From Pseudomonadota bacterium (GTDB lineage: Bacteria > Pseudomonadota > Gammaproteobacteria > Burkholderiales > Burkholderiaceae_C), in contig JAFECV010000103.1 of NCBI GenBank assembly GCA_018241985.1, positions 1 to 7,314 on the forward strand: a DNA stretch of 7,314 nt, given 5' to 3'. This document shows positions 1 through 5,842 of this stretch, piece after piece. Made by a program: the position numbers and the translations under genes. Numbering within the stretch: position 1 is the stretch's first letter; each line of letters opens with the position of its first letter. The notes under the pieces were generated by a model. It saw only the letters and a program-made list of their open reading frames with translations. It had not been told where the DNA came from and did no database searches.

Positions 1-1946
1 TCGGCCTCACGCTGGTGTTCGTGCTGGCGCTGCTCTCGGTGTTCAACCTCGCGCTGGCGCCGCGCTTGCCTCTGGCGCTGCCCGCGCTGCCGCCGCCGTG
101 GGACGCCGGCGCGCTGTACCTCTGGCTTGCAGCGCTCGCTGCGTTGCTCGGGGTGCTGCCGCTCGGCGTCGGCTACTGGTGCACGCAATTGCCGACGCGC
201 ACCAACGGGGCGGGCTGGGCGCGCTGGGGCATGGGCTTGCTGACCCGCTCGTCGATCCTGGCGTTCGTCGCCGGGCCCGTCATCGCGCTCGCCGGCTGGC
301 GGCAACCGTGGGCGGCGTGGACCGGGCTGGCCGGCGCGGTGGCCTGGCTCGGCTGGCTGTGGTTCGCGATCGGCTGGACCCGCGGCGTTGTTGCGCAGGA
401 CGGCGCCGGCGTACGCGAACTGATGCGGGTCAACCGCACGCGCGTCACGCAATGGCTTGCGCGCGCGACCGGCATCGCGCTCGCGCTGCTCGCCATCGCG
501 CTGATGCTGGTCGCGGCGACCGCTGCGCTCAACTGGCTCGTGCTCGGGCGCACCGGGCACGGCGTGAGCGTGGCCGCATTCGTCGCGGTGCTGCTGAGCC
601 TGCAGAAGTTCTGGTCGTCGCGCAGCGCGCGGGCACCGGACGCCGCCGGGACGAAGAAGATGCTGATGCGCCTGGCGCCGCTGCTGTTCGCGCTGCTGCT
701 CGGGCTCTGGCTGCTGCTGATGTGGGGCATCGTGGCGGTCTGGCTGGCGGGCGGCGATCTGCGTTTGGTGCCGTTCGCCGCGCTGATCGCGCTGCTGCTG
801 CTCGGGCTGTTCACCGGCGTGACGTTCCAGTTCCTGAACCTGTCGACGCTGCAGAACCTCTACACCGCACGCATCGTGCGCGCCTACCTGGGCGCGAGCA
901 ACGCGGCGCGCGCCGGCAGCGACCGTGGCGAAGCGATCACCGAGCCGCACCCGCGCGACGACATGTCGCTCGACCAGTACTACGGCAGCGACAGCCGCCA
1001 CCCGACCTCGCTCGCGCCGCTGCACCTGATCAACGTCACGATCAACGACACCGTCGCGTCGAAGCGCGCGCTGGTGTACCAGGACCGCAAGGGGCTGCCG
1101 CTGGCGATCACGCCCGAGGGCTATCTGGTCGACGGTCGCCTGCAGTCGCGCGGGCCGGCGCGCCGCAGCGGCTTCGAGCGGCTTTCGCTCGGGCGCTGGA
1201 TCGGCATTTCGGGCGCCGCGTTCGCGCCCGGTCTCGGGCGCGGCACCACGCCCGAGCTCGCGCTGCTCGCGGTGCTGCTGAACATGCGGCTCGGCTACTG
1301 GTGGCGCACGGCGCGCGCGCGGGCGCGCGACCTGTTCGCCTGGGCGTTCGGCGTTCAGGTCCATCTGTACCGCGAACTGCGCGGGCGTTTTCTCGGCACC
1401 GGCGAGCGCTTCTGGTACCTGACCGACGGCGGCCATTTCGACAACACCGCGGTGTACGAGCTGCTGCGCCGGCGCGTCGAGTTCATCCTGGCGCTGGACA
1501 ACGGCGCCGACCCCGATTACCAGTTCGGCGACATCGCGAACCTGATCCGGCTCGCGCGGGTCGATTTCGGCGCGGTGTTCGAACCGCTCGTGCCGCCCGC
1601 GGCGCTCGCGGATCTGTTCGGCGACCCGGGCGGTTTTGCGCGCGGGTCGCGCCAGGGCCGGCATTTCCTGCTCGGCTATCGGGTGCAGCTGCCGGCGGCG
1701 CAGGGCATGCCGGCTGCGACCAGCACGCTGGTGTTCGTCAAGCCGCGCCTCATCGAAGACGCGAGCCTGGACCTGGTGCAGTACCAGGCCAGCCACCCGG
1801 CGTTTCCGCAGCAGTCGACCGCGGAGCAGTTCTTCGACGAGGCGCAGTGGGAGAGCTACCGCAGGCTAGGGATGAGCCTGGGCGAGGCGCTGCTCGCGCA
1901 CCTGCCGTCGGACTCCGACCCCTGGCGCGCGCTCACCAGCGCCTGA
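1..1946 (+). CDS. Patatin-like phospholipase family membrane protein, 5'-truncated by the window edge
   Basis: This is the C-terminal part of a large patatin-family lipid acyl hydrolase. The frame is open to base 3 with no stop, so the true start lies upstream; the GTG at 15 is not a credible start because it falls inside a hydrophobic stretch with no ribosome binding site. The first half is strongly hydrophobic, with about 8-10 membrane segments between bases 15 and 840. The second half is a soluble patatin-like part with an INVTIND segment, an ISGAAFAPG segment and, at bases 1422-1445, TDGGHFDN followed by YELLRRR. Patatins use a Ser-Asp dyad, and the DGG at 1425-1433 fits the Asp-bearing motif. 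The GxSxG nucleophile motif is not visible and should lie left of the window, so the catalytic domain appears split around the membrane region. I recall relatives with this same C-terminal block (SDGGHFEN, then YELVRRR). The substrate is unknown. The gene ends 3 bases before a convergent gene. The family call is fairly sure; activity is unproven. Confidence 0.8.
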   Translation, partial: GLTLVFVLALLSVFNLALAPRLPLALPALPPPWDAGALYLWLAALAALLGVLPLGVGYWCTQLPTRTNGAGWARWGMGLLTRSSILAFVAGPVIALAGWRQPWAAWTGLAGAVAWLGWLWFAIGWTRGVVAQDGAGVRELMRVNRTRVTQWLARATGIALALLAIALMLVAATAALNWLVLGRTGHGVSVAAFVAVLLSLQKFWSSRSARAPDAAGTKKMLMRLAPLLFALLLGLWLLLMWGIVAVWLAGGDLRLVPFAALIALLLLGLFTGVTFQFLNLSTLQNLYTARIVRAYLGASNAARAGSDRGEAITEPHPRDDMSLDQYYGSDSRHPTSLAPLHLINVTINDTVASKRALVYQDRKGLPLAITPEGYLVDGRLQSRGPARRSGFERLSLGRWIGISGAAFAPGLGRGTTPELALLAVLLNMRLGYWWRTARARARDLFAWAFGVQVHLYRELRGRFLGTGERFWYLTDGGHFDNTAVYELLRRRVEFILALDNGADPDYQFGDIANLIRLARVDFGAVFEPLVPPAALADLFGDPGGFARGSRQGRHFLLGYRVQLPAAQGMPAATSTLVFVKPRLIEDASLDLVQYQASHPAFPQQSTAEQFFDEAQWESYRRLGMSLGEALLAHLPSDSDPWRALTSA

Positions 1947-1949
1947 CGC

Positions 1950-2453
1950 TCAGCCCTTCGGCCCGCGGTGTCCGCCGCGCTCGCCGTGCCTTTGCATCAT
2001 GCGCAGCGTGATGTCGTCGAACTTTTTCTGCTGCTCGGGCGAGAGCGCGGCGTAGAAGGTCTTGGTCGCGATCTCGCGCTGGTCCATCAGCGCCGCGCGC
2101 CGGTCGCGCAGCGCGCGCATCCGGTCGATGCGCTCGGGCGTGGTCATCCGCGCGAACTGCTCGCGCATCTTCTCGCGCGACGCGTGCTCGGGCGGCGCCG
2201 GCGGCTGCAGCGCCTCGGCGAAGCGGTTCCACGCGCCTTGCTGCTGCGGCGTGATCTTCAGCTCGGTCTTGAGCCGTTCCATGCGCTTCGCGTGGCGCTC
2301 GGCCATCTTCGCGCGCCACTGCGCCGGGTCGCGCGGCTGCACTTGCGCCGGCGCTGCGGGTGGCGGCGGCGGCGGTGGGGTCTGCGCGATCGCGGCGATG
2401 CTGGCGCCGGCGATCACGCCGGCCATCGTCATCTGTTTCAGAAAGGCGTTCAT
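1950..2453 (-). CDS. Spy/CpxP-like (LTxxQ motif) periplasmic protein
   Basis: This 167-residue secreted protein probably acts as a periplasmic chaperone or metal-stress protein. Residues 1-23 look like a Sec signal peptide: Lys6, then a hydrophobic stretch ending AAIA, with cleavage likely before Gln24. A run of seven prolines follows (26-32), then a highly charged, mostly helical region. Two LTxxQ-like motifs, ITPQQ (67-71) and LSPEQ (137-141), are the signature of the Spy/CpxP/ZraP superfamily. The mature part has no Cys but eight Met and several His, and the tail is Gly/His/Arg/Lys-rich. The start is set by a strong AAGGAGG site; a longer open frame upstream has no such support. It lies 122 bases downstream of cueR on the same strand, so it may be read through from the copper operon or have its own promoter. 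In known Spy and CpxP systems envelope stress regulates the gene; I see no clear CpxR or BaeR box here. The family is likely; a copper role is inferred only from position. Confidence 0.8.
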   Translation of the reverse strand: MNAFLKQMTMAGVIAGASIAAIAQTPPPPPPPAAPAQVQPRDPAQWRAKMAERHAKRMERLKTELKITPQQQGAWNRFAEALQPPAPPEHASREKMREQFARMTTPERIDRMRALRDRRAALMDQREIATKTFYAALSPEQQKKFDDITLRMMQRHGERGGHRGPKG

Positions 2454-2458
2454 CGGTT

Positions 2459-2465
2459 CCTCCTT
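2459..2465 (-). promoter_or_regulatory. Ribosome binding site of the Spy-like gene
   Basis: Read on the minus strand this is AAGGAGG, a full Shine-Dalgarno match, 5 bases before the ATG at 2453. It decides the start of the Spy-like protein and excludes the longer in-frame extension. Confidence 0.85.
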
Positions 2466-2526
2466 GTCGAACCTCGGGAGCAGGAATTGCCCCGTTGCCG
2501 CCCGCAGTGTCGAGCGCCGATGTGTA

Positions 2527-2574
2527 GGCCCGGTGCCGCGCCGGTGTGGCTTTGTAAAGCAGTGCGACCGGGCC
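2527..2574. repeat. Perfect 8-bp inverted repeat between cueR and the Spy-like gene
   Basis: The arms GGCCCGGT (2527-2534) and ACCGGGCC (2567-2574) are perfect reverse complements 32 bases apart. A smaller near-palindrome, GCTTT-GT-AAAGC (2549-2560), sits between them. The element starts one base after the cueR stop codon in the direction of cueR transcription. No T-tract follows, so it is not a classical intrinsic terminator. It could be a weak or Rho-assisted terminator, an mRNA-stabilising stem between cueR and the Spy-like gene, or an operator for the latter. Confidence 0.5.
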
Positions 2575-2575
2575 G

Positions 2576-3028
2576 TTACCGGCCGGCCGAAGGCGTTTGG
2601 CCGGCGAGGTCGTCGAGGATCGGGCAGTCGGGCCGCTCGTCGCCATGGCAATGGGCCAGCAGGTCGCGCAGCGTGCGCTGCATCGCCTGCATCGCCTCGA
2701 TGCGGGCATCGAGCTCGCGCAGGTGCTGCTCGGCGATGCGGTGCACGCTGGCGCTGGTGCGGCGCCGGTTGCGCCACAGGCTGACCAACTCGGCGATCTC
2801 GGTCATCGCGAAGCCGAGTTCGCGCGCGCGCTTGATGAAGCGCAGCGTGTGCACGTCGGCCTCGCGGTACTGGCGGTAGCCGCCGTCGGTGCGCGGCACG
2901 CGCCCGAGCAGGCCGAGCGCTTCGTAGTGGCGCACCATCTTGGCTGACACGCCCGAGCGCGTCGCCGCCTGCCCGATGTTCAGCGGGTAGTCGGCCGCCG
3001 CGGCCGCCGCCTCAGACGGCGACCTCAT
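2576..3028 (-). CDS. cueR: Cu(I)-responsive MerR-family transcriptional activator CueR
   Basis: This cytoplasmic copper sensor binds promoters with an over-long spacer and switches them on when it binds Cu(I). The 150 residues show a MerR-type winged helix-turn-helix near residues 16-85 (LNIGQAATRSGVS, then MVRHYEALGLL, then GYRQY), a dimerisation helix (about 90-124) and a metal loop. The loop has Cys127 and Cys135 in a CX7C arrangement ending CPIL, as in Escherichia coli CueR (Cys112/Cys120). Ser92 aligns with Ser77 of that protein, the residue typical of sensors for monovalent ions rather than Zn or Hg sensors, which have Cys there. The ATG at 3028 lies inside copZ and has a GAGGAAGG site 2-10 bases upstream, so translation is likely coupled to copZ. 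About 14 Ala-rich residues precede the usual MerR start. It is probably autoregulated through the operator at 3269-3287. The assignment is secure at family level; metal choice is inferred from these residues. Confidence 0.93.
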   Translation of the reverse strand: MRSPSEAAAAAADYPLNIGQAATRSGVSAKMVRHYEALGLLGRVPRTDGGYRQYREADVHTLRFIKRARELGFAMTEIAELVSLWRNRRRTSASVHRIAEQHLRELDARIEAMQAMQRTLRDLLAHCHGDERPDCPILDDLAGQTPSAGR

Positions 3029-3209
3029 AGCCTTCCTCGGCGATCGCGCGCGCGATCGCTTCGTGCGGCTGCTCGGACTGCACCTCGACCCGGCCGGTCG
3101 GGAGATCGATGCGGACCTCGGCCTGCGGGTCGACGCGCCGGATCGCGCGGGTGACGGCCTGCTCGCAATGCGAGCAGCTCATGCCGGAGACGTCGAAAAT
3201 CTGGTTCAT
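3012..3209 (-). CDS. copZ: CopZ-like copper chaperone (heavy-metal-associated domain)
   Basis: This small cytoplasmic chaperone of 65 residues is a single heavy-metal-associated (HMA) domain. It is expected to bind one Cu(I) and pass it to CopA, or to buffer copper for CueR. The metal motif is GMSCSHC, with Cys12 and Cys15 as ligands. The rest fits the beta-alpha-beta-beta-alpha-beta ferredoxin-like fold, and the length is normal for CopZ proteins. I chose the ATG at 3209 because AGGGAA lies just upstream and the domain begins at once (MNQIFDVSGM); a longer in-frame start at 3260 would add 17 unrelated residues and begin at about the predicted transcription start. The last 17 bases overlap cueR in another frame, so the two genes form one unit. 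It is transcribed from the CueR-type promoter at 3261-3291. Mercury binding (MerP-like) is an alternative, but there is no signal peptide and every neighbour points to copper. Confidence 0.92.
   Translation of the reverse strand: MNQIFDVSGMSCSHCEQAVTRAIRRVDPQAEVRIDLPTGRVEVQSEQPHEAIARAIAEEGYEVAV
3031..3038 (-). promoter_or_regulatory. Ribosome binding site of cueR inside copZ
   Basis: The minus strand reads GAGGAAGG, with its GAGGA core 5 bases before the cueR ATG at 3028. It lies within the copZ coding region. It supports the 17-base gene overlap and a coupled translation start. Confidence 0.7.
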
Positions 3210-3260
3210 GCGGTTCCCTGTGTAAAACGGATTGATCAATACTCTACAACTCCTCTGCAC

Positions 3261-3291
3261 ACTCTGAACCTTGCCATGATGACAAGGTCAA
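3261..3291 (-). promoter_or_regulatory. CueR-controlled promoter of copZ-cueR
   Basis: On the minus strand, -35 TTGACC (3286-3291) is followed by a 19-bp spacer and -10 CAGAGT (3261-3266). The spacer overlaps the dyad CCTTGCCATGATGACAAGG (3269-3287 in plus orientation), whose 8-base arms differ at one position. A 19-bp spacer with a dyad inside is the hallmark of MerR-family activated promoters, and the sequence resembles the known CueR box (ACCTTCC, then GGAAGGT). The -10 is poor, so basal output should be low. Transcription should start near 3254, giving a copZ leader of about 45 bases. Confidence 0.82.
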
Positions 3292-3331
3292 GCCGGACGC
3301 CAATCCCCTGAAGCGGACAGGGTTGTCCGGC
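3292..3331. repeat. Nested inverted repeat between the two CueR promoters
   Basis: The outer arms GCCGGAC (3292-3298) and GTCCGGC (3325-3331) are perfect complements. Inside them CCCTG (3306-3310) and CAGGG (3318-3322) form a second stem with a 7-base loop. The element begins directly next to the copZ -35 and ends 8 bases before the copA -35, so neither promoter should transcribe it. A DNA-level role, such as a site for another regulator or an insulator, is possible but unproven. Confidence 0.5.
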
Positions 3332-3339
3332 ACGCGCGA

Positions 3340-3370
3340 TTGACCTTGCCATGATGGCAAGGAATACGCT
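3340..3370 (+). promoter_or_regulatory. CueR-controlled promoter of copA
   Basis: The -35 TTGACC (3340-3345) and -10 TACGCT (3365-3370) are separated by a 19-bp spacer containing the perfect dyad CCTTGCCA-TGA-TGGCAAGG (3344-3362). This matches the architecture of the E. coli copA promoter, in which CueR untwists a 19-bp spacer upon binding Cu(I). The operator differs from the divergent copZ operator at a single base of the 19-base core. Transcription should start around 3377-3379. Confidence 0.9.
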
Positions 3371-3402
3371 GATCCGTCATGAAAACATCAGGACAGGCCG
3401 AG

Positions 3403-5808
3403 ATGACGAACCCCACAGACACCCCCGCGCCGGCGGCCGCCGCGTCGCTGGACCTCGGCATCGGCGGCATGACCTGCGCGTCCTGCGTGATGCGCGTCGA
3501 GAAGGCGCTCAAGAAGGTGCCCGGCGTGCAGGACGCGAGCGTGAACCTGGCGACCGAGAGCGCGCGCGTCGGGTACGAGCCGCCGGCCGGCGTCGATCGC
3601 GCGGCGATGGACGCGCTGCTGCGGCGCGCGGTGCGCAATGCCGGCTACGAGCCGCGCGCGGCCGAGGCGGCGTTCGAGGCCGAGCCTTCGCCCTGGGCCG
3701 GGTTCGGTCCGGTCGCGGCCGGGCTGCTGCTGTCGGCGCCGCTGGTGGCGCCGATGATCGTGTCGCCATTCGGCGCTCACGCGATGCTGCCGGCCTGGCT
3801 GCAGTTCCTGCTCGCGACGCCGGTGCAGTTCGTGCTCGGCGCGCGCTTCTACCGCGCCGGCTGGCACGCGATGCGGGCCCGGTCGGGCAACATGGATCTG
3901 CTGGTGGCACTCGGCACCAGCGCGGCCTGGGGCCTGTCGGTCTGGCTCTGGCTGACCGCGCCGGCCGGCCACGCGCCGCATCTGTACTTCGAGGCGTCGG
4001 CGGTGGTGATCACGCTGGTGCTGCTCGGCAAATGGCTGGAGGCGCGCACCAAGCGCGGGACGGCGGCGGCGATCCGCGCGTTGCACGCGCTGCGGCCGGA
4101 GGTCGCGCACCTGATCGGCCCGGATGGCGAGGTCGACGTGCCGCTGACCGAGGTGCTGGCCGGCGACCGGCTCGTCGTGCGGCCCGGCGAGCGGGTGCCG
4201 GTGGACGGCAAGGTGCAGGATGGCCGCACGCAGGTCGACGAATCGATGCTGACCGGCGAGCCGCTGCCGGTCGCGCGCGAGCCGGGCGGGCTGCTGACCG
4301 GCGGCTCGATCAACGGCGACGGGCGCGTCGTGATGCAGGTCACCGCGGTCGGCGCCGAGACGGTGCTGGCGCACATCATCCGCCTCGTCGAGGACGCGCA
4401 GGCCGCGAAGGCGCCGATCCAGCGTCTCGTGGACAAGGTGTCGGCGGTGTTCGTGCCGGCAGTGCTCGCGGCCGCGCTGCTGACGCTGGTGGCGTACCTG
4501 GCGGCCGGCCGCGGCATCGAGCAGGCGCTGATCCCGGCGGTTGCGGTGCTGGTGATCGCCTGCCCCTGCGCGCTCGGCCTCGCGACCCCGGCCGCGATCA
4601 TGGCCGGCACCGGCGTCGCCGCGCAGCACGGCATCCTGATCAAGGACGCCGAGGCGCTGGAGCTCGCGCACAAGGTCGACACGGTCGCATTCGACAAGAC
4701 CGGCACGCTGACCGTGGGCCGGCCGCGGCTCGTGGCGTTCGAGGCCGCGCCGGGCCAGGACGAGCGCGCGCTGCTGGCGGTCGTGGCCTCGGTGCAGAGC
4801 GGCAGCGAACATCCGCTCGCGCACGCGGTTGTCGCCGCCGCGCGTGAGCGCGGGCTGGCTGTCGGCGCGCCGGACGCGGTGCGCGCGGTGCCGGGGCGCG
4901 GCGCCGAGGGCGAGGTCGGCGCGCGCAGCTATCTCGTCGGCAGCCTGCGCTGGATGGACGAACTTGGGCTCGCGCTCGGGGCCCTGGGCCCGCGTGCCGA
5001 CGCGCTGCGGGCGCAGGGCGCGACCCTGTCGGTGCTGGCCGAGCGCGTCACCGAAAGTCCGAGCGGCGCACGGCCGCCCGAAGCCGCGAACACCCCCGGC
5101 ACCGGCACGGCCGGGGCCCCTTCCCCGGCTGGGGGTAGCGAGGACACGACAGTGCCGAGTGCGGGGGCGCACCATGTCGCGCGTGCACTGCTGGCGTTCG
5201 GCGACGAACCCAAGCCCGGCGCCCGCGAAGCGCTGGCGGCCTTGCGCGCGCGCGGGCTGCGCACCGTGATGATCTCCGGCGACAACCGCGGCGCCGCCGA
5301 GGCGATGGCACGCCGTCTCGGCCTCGATCCCGACGCCGGCGAGGTGCTGGCCGAGGTGCTGCCCGGGGACAAGGCCGCGCAGGTGGTCGCGCTCAAAGCT
5401 GGCGGGCACGTGGTCGCGATGGTCGGCGATGGAGTGAACGACGCGCCGGCGCTGGCCGCCGCCGCCGTCGGCTTCGCGATGGGCACCGGCACCGACGTGG
5501 CGATGCACGCGGCGGGCATCACGCTGATGCGCGGCGACCTGGGGTTGGTGCCGGCGGCGCTCGAGATCTCGCACCGCACCGTGGCCAAGATCCGGCAGAA
5601 CCTGTTCTGGGCGTTTGCGTACAACGTCGCCGGCATTCCGCTGGCCGCGCTCGGATTCCTGAACCCGGTGCTGGCCGGCGCCGCGATGGCGCTGAGCTCG
5701 GTCAGCGTGACGACGAATGCGCTGCTGCTGCGGCGCTGGCGGCCCGCCGCGGCAGCACCGGCAGGGCTTGACCCTCGTCAAGGCCGCGCGTTGCGGCAGG
5801 TCGCATGA
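3403..5808 (+). CDS. copA: Cu(I)-exporting P1B-type ATPase CopA, with an unusual insert
   Basis: This inner-membrane pump exports Cu(I) from cytoplasm to periplasm using ATP. The 801 residues run: one N-terminal HMA domain (GGMTCASC, Cys25/Cys28); membrane helices near 98-120, 129-150, 163-184 and 194-213; actuator domain with TGE at 284-286; helices near 346-368 and 375-396 with the transport motif CPC at 387-389; phosphorylation loop DKTGT (431-435, Asp431 phosphorylated); nucleotide domain with SEHP (His470-Pro471) and PGRG (497-500); hinge GDGVND (675-680); and two last helices with Asn733, Tyr740-Asn741 and MALSS (762-766). The CPC, N(x)6YN and MxxSS set defines the Cu(I) P1B-1 class. 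Residues 549-591 are a Gly/Pro/Ser/Thr-rich insert at the junction of the N and P domains. I prefer the ATG at 3403, with AGGACAGG upstream; the in-frame ATG at 3379 would be almost leaderless. The gene is CueR-controlled and may run on into the hemerythrin gene, 34 bases downstream. Confidence 0.95.
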   Translation: MTNPTDTPAPAAAASLDLGIGGMTCASCVMRVEKALKKVPGVQDASVNLATESARVGYEPPAGVDRAAMDALLRRAVRNAGYEPRAAEAAFEAEPSPWAGFGPVAAGLLLSAPLVAPMIVSPFGAHAMLPAWLQFLLATPVQFVLGARFYRAGWHAMRARSGNMDLLVALGTSAAWGLSVWLWLTAPAGHAPHLYFEASAVVITLVLLGKWLEARTKRGTAAAIRALHALRPEVAHLIGPDGEVDVPLTEVLAGDRLVVRPGERVPVDGKVQDGRTQVDESMLTGEPLPVAREPGGLLTGGSINGDGRVVMQVTAVGAETVLAHIIRLVEDAQAAKAPIQRLVDKVSAVFVPAVLAAALLTLVAYLAAGRGIEQALIPAVAVLVIACPCALGLATPAAIMAGTGVAAQHGILIKDAEALELAHKVDTVAFDKTGTLTVGRPRLVAFEAAPGQDERALLAVVASVQSGSEHPLAHAVVAAARERGLAVGAPDAVRAVPGRGAEGEVGARSYLVGSLRWMDELGLALGALGPRADALRAQGATLSVLAERVTESPSGARPPEAANTPGTGTAGAPSPAGGSEDTTVPSAGAHHVARALLAFGDEPKPGAREALAALRARGLRTVMISGDNRGAAEAMARRLGLDPDAGEVLAEVLPGDKAAQVVALKAGGHVVAMVGDGVNDAPALAAAAVGFAMGTGTDVAMHAAGITLMRGDLGLVPAALEISHRTVAKIRQNLFWAFAYNVAGIPLAALGFLNPVLAGAAMALSSVSVTTNALLLRRWRPAAAAPAGLDPRQGRALRQVA
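5047..5175 (+). repeat. Candidate palindromic element inserted in frame in copA
   Basis: This stretch encodes about 43 residues (549-591) rich in Gly, Pro, Ala, Ser and Thr, lying between LSVLAE and [10 protein letters not shown], which are normally separated by a short strand or loop in CopA proteins. Its DNA is full of inverted repeats: GCCGGGG (5110-5116) pairs with CCCCGGC (5123-5129) around a 6-base loop, CGGCAC (5103-5108) pairs with GTGCCG (5152-5157), and CCCCCGGC (5093-5100) can pair with GCTGGGGG (5128-5135) through one G-T pair. Ten of 43 codons end in A or T, against about 4 of 42 on each side. No stop codon is introduced. This suggests a small mobile palindromic repeat that kept the frame, but the exact ends and any other genomic copies cannot be seen here. 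Confidence 0.5.
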
Positions 5809-5816
5809 TAAATTGA
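5768..5816 (+). promoter_or_regulatory. FNR/Anr-type box and class II promoter for the hemerythrin gene
   Basis: TTGAC-cctc-GTCAA (5768-5781) is a perfect 14-base palindrome of the FNR/Anr/Dnr type (TTGAN-N4-NTCAA). Its centre is at 5774.5. If transcription starts at A5816 the box is at -41.5, the classical position for activation by this family, and CATGAT (5804-5809) then sits exactly at -12 to -7. The box lies inside the last codons of copA. Induction at low oxygen or by NO is inferred; which CRP/FNR-family regulator binds is unknown. Confidence 0.65.
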
Positions 5817-5832
5817 TGGTACGAGAACGTTC

Positions 5833-5837
5833 AGGAG
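5833..5837 (+). promoter_or_regulatory. Ribosome binding site of the hemerythrin gene
   Basis: AGGAG lies 5 bases before the ATG at 5843. It settles the start, against a longer frame that reaches back to 5717 inside copA and has no supporting site. Confidence 0.8.
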
Positions 5838-5842
5838 CCGCC

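Noticed and set aside
98..2011. A long plus-strand open frame overlapping the phospholipase gene in another frame
   Set aside because: It is Arg/Ala-rich with no domain. The overlapping frame has clear membrane segments and the patatin DGG motif.
3231..3240. The palindrome ATTGATCAAT in the copZ leader, which looks like FNR half-sites
   Set aside because: FNR-type boxes need four bases between TTGAT and ATCAA, and here there is no gap. It also lies downstream of the predicted transcription start. It could be an unrelated operator, but nothing supports that.
5717..5842. A longer hemerythrin protein starting inside copA
   Set aside because: The upstream frame has no ribosome binding site and gives Arg/Gly-rich sequence out of frame with copA. 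AGGAG before 5843 and the DEH motif at residues 11-13 support the shorter form.
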